64,000 nucleotides of DNA, taken from Pandoraea cepalis. Its GTDB lineage: Bacteria > Pseudomonadota > Gammaproteobacteria > Burkholderiales > Burkholderiaceae. Shown one piece after another: positions 58,954 through 64,000 of this stretch (position 1 is the stretch's first letter; each line of letters opens with the position of its first letter). The notes beneath the pieces are model-generated. The model had not been told where the DNA came from. It saw nothing but the letters and a program-made list of their open reading frames with translations, and did not search any database. Both the position numbers and the translations under genes were made by a program. The stretch lies in the NCBI RefSeq assembly GCF_902459665.1, contig NZ_CABPSL010000006.1, forward strand, positions 62,001 through 126,000, read 5' to 3'.

Positions 58954-60258
58954 ATGTCCGAACACACTACCAATGCCGCGCTCTTCGCGCGCGCCCAGCA
59001 GACCATCCCCGGCGGCGTGAACTCGCCGGTGCGCGCCTTCCGTTCGGTCGGCGGCACGCCGCGCTTCATCGCCCGCGCCCAAGGCCCTTATATGTGGGAC
59101 GCCGAAGGCACGCGCTTCATCGACTACATCGGCTCGTGGGGCCCGATGATCGTCGGCCACCTGCATCCGGACGTCGTCGCCGCCGTGCACGCCGCGATGT
59201 CGCAAGGCTTCAGCTTCGGGGCGCCCACCGAAGCCGAAGTGGTGATGGCCGAGACCCTCTGCGGCCTCGTGCCGTCCATCGAGCAGGTGCGCCTGGTGTC
59301 CTCCGGCACCGAGGCGACGATGAGCGCACTGCGCCTGGCGCGCGGCTTTACCGGCCGCAACAAGATCGTCAAGTTCGAGGGCTGCTATCACGGCCACGCC
59401 GACAGCTTGCTCGTGAAGGCCGGCTCTGGCCTGCTCACGTTCGCCGATTCAACGCGCAACGCGCCGTCGTCGGCCGGCGTGCCGCCCGAAGTCACGCGCG
59501 ACACGCTCGTGCTCGAGTACAACAACGTCGAACAGCTTCGCGAACTGTTCGCCGGCCAAGGCGGCGAGATCGCGGCCGTGATCGTCGAGCCGGTGGCCGG
59601 CAACATGAACCTCGTGCGCGGCTCGCGTCACTTCCTGCAGACGCTGCGCGAGCTGTGCACCGCCCATGGCGCCGTGCTTATCTTCGACGAGGTGATGTGC
59701 GGGTTCCGCGTCGGGTTGGGCGGTGCGCAAGCGCTGTACGGCATTACGGCCGACCTCACTTGCCTGGGCAAGGTCATCGGCGGCGGCATGCCGGCCGCCG
59801 CGTTCGGCGGACGTCGCGACATCATGTCGCACCTGGCACCGCTGGGCGGCGTCTACCAGGCCGGCACGCTCTCCGGGAATCCGCTGGCCGTGGCCGCCGG
59901 CCTCGCCACGCTCAAACTGATTCAGGCGCCGGGCTTCTACGAGGATCTGGCCAAACGCACATCGAAGCTCGTCACGGGGCTGGTCGAGGCCGCCCAGAGC
60001 GCTGGCGTACCGTTCTCGGGCGACAGCGTCGGCGGCATGTTCGGCCTGTACTTCCGTGCCAACGTGCCGCAGAGCTTCGCGGAAGTTACAACGTCCGACG
60101 TGGCCCGTTTCAACAAGTTTTTTCATGCGATGCTCGATCGCGGCGTGTATCTCGCGCCGAGCGCCTTCGAAGCGGGCTTCGTCTCGGCAACGCACGACGA
60201 CACGATCATCGACGCCACGCTCGACGCTGCCCGCGACGCGTTTCGCGCCATTGCGTGA
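58954..60258 (+). CDS. hemL: Glutamate-1-semialdehyde 2,1-aminomutase
   Basis: 434 residues, standard for Hem[21 protein letters not shown] opens the protein, [20 protein letters not shown] and [20 protein letters not shown] are conserved, and the PLP lysine lies in [18 protein letters not shown]. It converts glutamate-1-semialdehyde to 5-aminolevulinate in C5-pathway haem synthesis. Single gene followed after 84 bp by lemA on the same strand. Confidence 0.97.
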   Translation: MSEHTTNAALFARAQQTIPGGVNSPVRAFRSVGGTPRFIARAQGPYMWDAEGTRFIDYIGSWGPMIVGHLHPDVVAAVHAAMSQGFSFGAPTEAEVVMAETLCGLVPSIEQVRLVSSGTEATMSALRLARGFTGRNKIVKFEGCYHGHADSLLVKAGSGLLTFADSTRNAPSSAGVPPEVTRDTLVLEYNNVEQLRELFAGQGGEIAAVIVEPVAGNMNLVRGSRHFLQTLRELCTAHGAVLIFDEVMCGFRVGLGGAQALYGITADLTCLGKVIGGGMPAAAFGGRRDIMSHLAPLGGVYQAGTLSGNPLAVAAGLATLKLIQAPGFYEDLAKRTSKLVTGLVEAAQSAGVPFSGDSVGGMFGLYFRANVPQSFAEVTTSDVARFNKFFHAMLDRGVYLAPSAFEAGFVSATHDDTIIDATLDAARDAFRAIA

Positions 60259-60342
60259 TCGTTGCAGGTCACGTGGCTGTCTTCGGCCGGATTTCGCACA
60301 CCTAGCGAGTCGGCCAGTCTGACCATCACAGGGAGAAACATC

Positions 60343-60957
60343 ATGCAAGTGTCGTTGCCGACAAAGCTTCGCCAATCGTTCGTGCGCTGGTTGGCGCTGG
60401 GGGTGCTCACCTCGTTGTTGTCCGCCTGCGGATACAACCAGATCCAGGTCAAGGACGAAGCGGTCAAGGCCGCCTGGAGTGAAGTCGTCAACCAGTACCA
60501 GCGACGTGCCGACCTGGTGCCGAATCTGGTGAACACGGTCAAGGGCTACGCCACGCACGAGCAAACGACGCTCACCGAGGTGATCAACGCGCGCGCGAAG
60601 GCCACGAGCATCACGGTCACGCCGGAGACGCTCAACGACCCCGAGGCGTTCAAGCGCTTCCAGCAAGCGCAGGGCGAACTGTCCGGCGCACTCTCACGCC
60701 TGATGGCCGTCTCGGAGAACTATCCGAACCTGAAGGCCGACGGTCTGTTCCGTGACCTGCAATCGCAGCTCGAAGGCACGGAAAACCGCATCACCGTGGC
60801 GCGCAATCGCTACATTCAGGCCGTGCAGGATTACAACGTGTATGTGCGCCAGTTCCCGAACAATCTGACGGCGAAGATGTTCGGCTACGGGCCGAAGCCG
60901 AACTTCACGGTCGAGAACGAGAAGGCCATTTCGACCGCGCCGGCCGTCAAATTCTGA
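60343..60957 (+). CDS. LemA family protein
   Basis: 204 residues from the ATG at 60343 with a GGGAG site. Residues 1-30 form a lipoprotein-like signal (VLTSLLSACGYNQI). The LemA core follows: WSEVVNQYQRRADLVPNLVN, VKGYATHEQTTLTEVINARA, AVSENYPNLKADGLFRDLQS and RYIQAVQDYNVYVRQFPNNL. LemA proteins are helical envelope proteins of unclear role, usually encoded with TPM-domain proteins, as here (two TPM genes follow). Probably one transcript with 10-bp and overlapping junctions. Confidence 0.92.
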   Translation: MQVSLPTKLRQSFVRWLALGVLTSLLSACGYNQIQVKDEAVKAAWSEVVNQYQRRADLVPNLVNTVKGYATHEQTTLTEVINARAKATSITVTPETLNDPEAFKRFQQAQGELSGALSRLMAVSENYPNLKADGLFRDLQSQLEGTENRITVARNRYIQAVQDYNVYVRQFPNNLTAKMFGYGPKPNFTVENEKAISTAPAVKF

Positions 60958-60967
60958 GGATCGGATC

Positions 60968-61945
60968 ATGGCTGCCGTCTCCGCGGACTACAAGGTGTCG
61001 CCAAAGGGCCGCGGGATGCCGACGCGCCGTCCGGTGACGGATGACGCGCGCGGCGGGCACTCGCGCAGGTGGCATTGGGGACCGACGCTTTGGGCGATGC
61101 TGGCGCTGGCGTTGGCGTGCCTGGGCTCGCTGGCGTTGCCGGCCAGCGCAGAGGATCTGGTGGCCGTGCCCGCGCTCACCGCGCGGGTAACCGACCTGAC
61201 CCGCACACTCACGCCCGAGCAGCGCAACGCACTCGAGACACAGCTCGCACAATACGAGCAACAACGCGGCAGCCAGATTTTCGTTCTGATGGTGCCGAGC
61301 ACGGCTCCCGAGACGATCGACCAGTACAGCATTCGCGTGGCCGATGCCTGGAAGGCCGGCCGCAAGGGCGTGGACGACGGCGTCATCGTGCTCATCGCCA
61401 AGAACAATCCGAACGACCTGCGCAAGATGCGCATTGAAGTCGGACGCGGGGTACAAGGCTCGCTGACCGATGCCATCTCCGGGCGAATCCTGCGCGACGT
61501 GATGGCCCCCCATTTCCGCAGCGGTGACTTCTTCGGCGGGTTGGCCGCCGGCGTCGCGGCGGTCGAAGCAGCGATGAACAACGAGGCGCTGCCCGCCCCG
61601 AATTTGCCGTCGACGCGCGCGCCGCACTCGGATCTGTCCGATTTCCTGCCGCTGCTCTTCATCGTCTTCATCATCGGGATGGTGGTCCTGATGGAAAGCC
61701 GCCGGCGGTTTCAAGGGCCCGGTCTGCCGGGCGTGGGTCCCACCGACCCGCGCTCGCGGGTGCTCACCGGCCAACGCGGGCGCATCGGTGCCGGCGGCTT
61801 CGGCGCCGGGCTGGGTGGCGGCCTGGGCGGTCTGGGCGGCTGGGGACGCAACGACGGCGGCGGATTCGATGGCGGCGGCGGAGGAGGTTTCGGCGGCGGC
61901 GGCGGTGGTGGATTCGACGGCGGCGGTTCGTCGGGGAACTGGTGA
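60968..61945 (+). CDS. TPM domain-containing membrane protein (YgcG family)
   Basis: 325 residues. An N-terminal membrane segment or signal (LALACLGSLALPASAED) leads to the TPM domain on the outer side (VTDLTRTLTPEQRNALETQL, FVLMVPSTAPETIDQYSIRV, WKAGRKGVDDGVIVLIAKNN), a transmembrane helix near 218-240 (LPLLFIVFIIGMVVLM) and a glycine-rich tail (GGGFGGGGGGGFDGGGSSGN). This architecture is standard in the LemA-TPM gene pair. Its stop codon overlaps the next start in a TGATG junction. Confidence 0.9.
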   Translation: MAAVSADYKVSPKGRGMPTRRPVTDDARGGHSRRWHWGPTLWAMLALALACLGSLALPASAEDLVAVPALTARVTDLTRTLTPEQRNALETQLAQYEQQRGSQIFVLMVPSTAPETIDQYSIRVADAWKAGRKGVDDGVIVLIAKNNPNDLRKMRIEVGRGVQGSLTDAISGRILRDVMAPHFRSGDFFGGLAAGVAAVEAAMNNEALPAPNLPSTRAPHSDLSDFLPLLFIVFIIGMVVLMESRRRFQGPGLPGVGPTDPRSRVLTGQRGRIGAGGFGAGLGGGLGGLGGWGRNDGGGFDGGGGGGFGGGGGGGFDGGGSSGNW

Positions 61946-62490
61946 TGGCGATGGCAAACGAAGCAATCGCAACGCAACACAAGACGCACGATGTCTCGCG
62001 CTGGCTGCGGCATTTGGGCACCTGGCGAGCGCACGCCCGGTGGCTCTTCCCGGACAAGGCGCTCGATGCGCTCGAAGCCGCCATCCGCGATTCCGAAAAG
62101 GAGCACCGCTGCGAGATTCGCCTAGTGATCGAAGCGGCCATGCCGCTTGCTGCGGTATGGCACGGGCATACCTGCCGTCAACGCGCCGTTCACTTGTTTC
62201 GCCAGCTCGGCGTGGCGCATACGGGCGAGCGCACGGGCATTCTCTTGTACATCAACATCGCCGATCACGATATCGAGCTGATCGCCGACAAGGGCGTCGA
62301 CGCGCTGGTATCCCCCCGCACGTGGGACACCGTCGTTGCGCAGATGAGCGCCGGCTTTCGTGACGAACGTTATGTCCAGAGCGTGCTCGACGCGCTGAAC
62401 ACCCTGCGCGGCATTGCGCGCGAATTCCTGCCGGCCCATGCCGGCGCGGCGCCGGACAATGCGTTGACCGACCGGCCGCTGATGCTCTGA
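61945..62490 (+). CDS. TPM domain-containing protein
   Basis: 181 residues, start overlapping the stop of the previous gene. The protein contains a TPM domain: RDSEKEHRCEIRLVIEAAMP, LFRQLGVAHTGERTGILLYI, NIADHDIELIADKGVDALVS and VVAQMSAGFRDERYVQSVLD. It lacks the glycine-rich tail and has no clear membrane segment, unlike its neighbour. It is the third gene of the lemA-TPM-TPM unit; function unknown. ribD follows 7 bp later. Confidence 0.88.
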   Translation: MAMANEAIATQHKTHDVSRWLRHLGTWRAHARWLFPDKALDALEAAIRDSEKEHRCEIRLVIEAAMPLAAVWHGHTCRQRAVHLFRQLGVAHTGERTGILLYINIADHDIELIADKGVDALVSPRTWDTVVAQMSAGFRDERYVQSVLDALNTLRGIAREFLPAHAGAAPDNALTDRPLML

Positions 62491-62496
62491 CGCCTC

Positions 62497-63594
62497 ATGT
62501 TCTCCGAACAGGATTTCTCTTATATGCGTCGCGCGCTGGCGCTCGCCGAGCGCGCGATGTTCACCACCACGCCGAATCCTCGCGTTGGCTGCGTGATCGT
62601 GCAGGACGGACGGATCATCGGCGAAGGCTTCACGCAGCCGGCCGGCCAGGATCACGCCGAAGTGCAGGCCATGAAAGACGCGCGCACGCGGGGCGAGTCG
62701 GTGCGTGGCGCCACGGCCTATGTCACGCTCGAACCGTGCAGCCATTACGGCCGCACCCCACCGTGCGCGAAGGGGCTCATCGACGCGGGCGTGAAACGCG
62801 TAATTGCCGCGATGGAAGATCCGAACCCGCTCGTGGCCGGGCGCGGCCTGAGCCTGCTGCGCGACGCGGGCATCGAAGTGCGCTGCGGACTGCTGGAGCA
62901 TGAGGCGCGCGAAATGAACATCGGGTTCGTCGCCCGCATGACGCGCGGCACGCCGTGGGTCCGCATGAAGGTGGCGGCCAGCCTCGACGGCAAGACGGCC
63001 CTGCACAACGGCGTGAGCCAATGGCTGACCGGCCCGGCCGCGCGCGCCGACGGCCACGCGTGGCGGGCGCGCGCGTGCGCCATTCTCACCGGCATCGGCA
63101 CGGTGCGCGAGGACGATCCGTCGCTCACCGTGCGAGAGGTGGAAACGACACGCCAGCCACTGCGCGTCGTCGTCGATTCGCGTCTCGAGATTTCCCCGAC
63201 CGCCAAGGTGCTCGCGAACGGCAACGCGCTCGTAATCTGCGCCAACGGCGATCACGAGCGCGCGTCTCGTCTGCGCGACCTGGGCGTGGAGGTGCTCGAC
63301 CTGCCCAATACGACCGGCAAGGTCGACCTCTCGGCGCTGCTGCGCACGCTCGGCGAGCGCCAGCTCAACGAACTCCACGTGGAGGCGGGCTACAAGCTCA
63401 ACGGTTCACTGCTGCGCGAGCGCTGCGTGGACGAACTGCTCACCTACCTCGCGCCGTGCATCGTCGGCGACGCGCAAGGCATGTTCCACCTGCCCGCGCT
63501 CACGTCGCTCGACGACAGGCTCGCGCTCAGTTTCACGGACGTGCGCATGATCGAGGGCGATCTGCGGGTGATGGCCCGCGTCAAGCGCGACTGA
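62497..63594 (+). CDS. ribD: Bifunctional riboflavin deaminase/reductase
   Basis: 365 residues. N-terminal deaminase: PNPRVGCVIVQDGRIIGEGF, the zinc His-Ala-Glu in DHAEVQAMKDA and VTLEPCSHYGRTPPCAKGLI with the two zinc cysteines. C-terminal reductase: RMKVAASLDGKTALHNGVSQ, WLTGPAARADGHAWRARACA and LNELHVEAGYKLNGSLL. It performs the second and third steps of riboflavin synthesis. It starts 7 bp after the TPM gene and so may share its transcript; convergent with the hydratase-like gene at the window end. Confidence 0.96.
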   Translation: MFSEQDFSYMRRALALAERAMFTTTPNPRVGCVIVQDGRIIGEGFTQPAGQDHAEVQAMKDARTRGESVRGATAYVTLEPCSHYGRTPPCAKGLIDAGVKRVIAAMEDPNPLVAGRGLSLLRDAGIEVRCGLLEHEAREMNIGFVARMTRGTPWVRMKVAASLDGKTALHNGVSQWLTGPAARADGHAWRARACAILTGIGTVREDDPSLTVREVETTRQPLRVVVDSRLEISPTAKVLANGNALVICANGDHERASRLRDLGVEVLDLPNTTGKVDLSALLRTLGERQLNELHVEAGYKLNGSLLRERCVDELLTYLAPCIVGDAQGMFHLPALTSLDDRLALSFTDVRMIEGDLRVMARVKRD

Positions 63595-63623
63595 ATCCCC
63601 GTCGCCGGGTGCGCCGCGTGCGC

Positions 63624-64000
63624 TTAAATGTGGAAGCCCACGCGACCGAGCGCCTCCATTTCCACCGACACATACTGGCCCGGCTGGATATATTCGGCGG
63701 GTGTCGCACCGCCAGCCATCACGATCCAGCCGGCTTGGAGCGGCTCGCCCGCGGCGGCTGACAGACGCGCCGCTGCGACCAGCGAACGCAGCGGATGGCC
63801 GAGCAGCGCCGCCGTCGATCCCACCTGCACGGTGCGGCCGTTGATCGTCATGGCCAATCCCAGATTCGAGAAATCGACATGCGGATCGTGCCAGGCCCCA
63901 ATCACGAAGCCGCTCGACGACGCGTTGTCGGCAATCACTTCCGGCAACGTGAACTTGAAGTCCTTGTAGCGCGAATCGATGATCTCGATGGCCGGCGCAA
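63624..64000 (-). CDS. 2-keto-4-pentenoate hydratase-like (FAH superfamily) protein, partial
   Basis: C-terminal 125 or so residues; the N-terminus is beyond the window. PAIEIIDSRYKDFKFTLPEV, ADNASSSGFVIGAWHDPHVD, LGLAMTINGRTVQVGSTAAL and AGWIVMAGGATPAEYIQPGQ match hydratases and decarboxylases of the MhpD/XylJ/XylI group, which add water to 2-hydroxypenta-2,4-dienoate or decarboxylate 4-oxalocrotonate after extradiol ring cleavage. Whether it is linked to the ring-cleavage operon 27 kb away is unknown. Confidence 0.85.
   Translation of the reverse strand, partial: APAIEIIDSRYKDFKFTLPEVIADNASSSGFVIGAWHDPHVDFSNLGLAMTINGRTVQVGSTAALLGHPLRSLVAAARLSAAAGEPLQAGWIVMAGGATPAEYIQPGQYVSVEMEALGRVGFHI

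Overview
The window is a GC-rich chromosomal segment of a betaproteobacterium of the Burkholderiaceae; Pandoraea is my best guess. Pointers are the glucokinase fused to a HexR/RpiR-type regulator beside zwf and pgl with a divergent edd, a Burkholderiales-type general porin, an autotransporter with an ESPR-type extended signal peptide, and many catabolic oxygenase and IclR genes. The genus is inferred from gene content, not from a marker gene.

Layout. 1-3550: a TauE-type exporter fragment divergent from a CysB-like regulator, then an orphan amino-acid-type binding protein and a beta-hydroxyacid dehydrogenase. 3671-5615: tRNA-Leu(CAA) followed by a small accessory patch with an IS3-type transposase tail, a 102-aa orphan protein and a DUF2726 protein. 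5616-10754: a D-2-hydroxyacid dehydrogenase divergent from SDR, MFS and VOC genes, with a helix-turn-helix/citrate synthase fusion downstream; two identical half-site palindromes sit 63-65 bp in front of the two divergent genes. 10943-21472: TonB siderophore receptor with a Fur-like box, a paralogue of the 102-aa orphan, an NmrA-like protein, a TPR/glycosyltransferase plus lipoprotein hydrolase pair, an autotransporter broken by a frameshift, and a glutathione peroxidase.

21489-38333: the most interesting block. Seventeen consecutive minus-strand genes (36775 down to 21701) with short gaps and several overlaps end at a strong intrinsic terminator. They encode an NMT1/SsuA-type ABC importer (ATPase, permease and binding protein, interleaved with enzymes), two SDRs (one without the YxxxK dyad), a cupin, an alpha/beta hydrolase, an IclR regulator, a ThDP enzyme, an aspartate-dehydrogenase-like enzyme, an aldehyde dehydrogenase, two small orphan proteins, a Rieske oxygenase, a RidA protein, a PDR/VanB reductase and an extradiol-type VOC dioxygenase. 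A porin gene upstream carries the same 34-bp operator block, about 100 bp before its start, as the first operon gene. I read this as an uptake and ring-oxidation system for an unidentified, possibly nitrogen-containing aromatic or heterocyclic acid.

38658-44452: a salicylate-hydroxylase-like FAD monooxygenase with its own IclR regulator, then an ArsR regulator divergent from a cytochrome P450 and a DHA2-type MFS exporter. 44553-53766: a YegD-like Hsp70, AMP nucleosidase, and the Entner-Doudoroff/pentose phosphate set (glk-hexR fusion, pgl, zwf; divergent edd) with a perfect HexR palindrome over a sigma70 promoter; then a DUF1059 protein. 54026-57396: an MgtA/MgtB-type Mg2+ P-type ATPase behind a long leader holding a candidate 20-codon leader peptide, a stem-loop and a 65-aa ORF. 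57647-64000: PAP2 phosphatase, Rnk, HemL, LemA, two TPM-domain proteins, RibD and the end of a 2-keto-4-pentenoate hydratase-like gene.

No CRISPR array, rRNA gene, complete insertion sequence or prophage was seen. All functions rest on reading motifs and remembered family resemblance; no database search was run.
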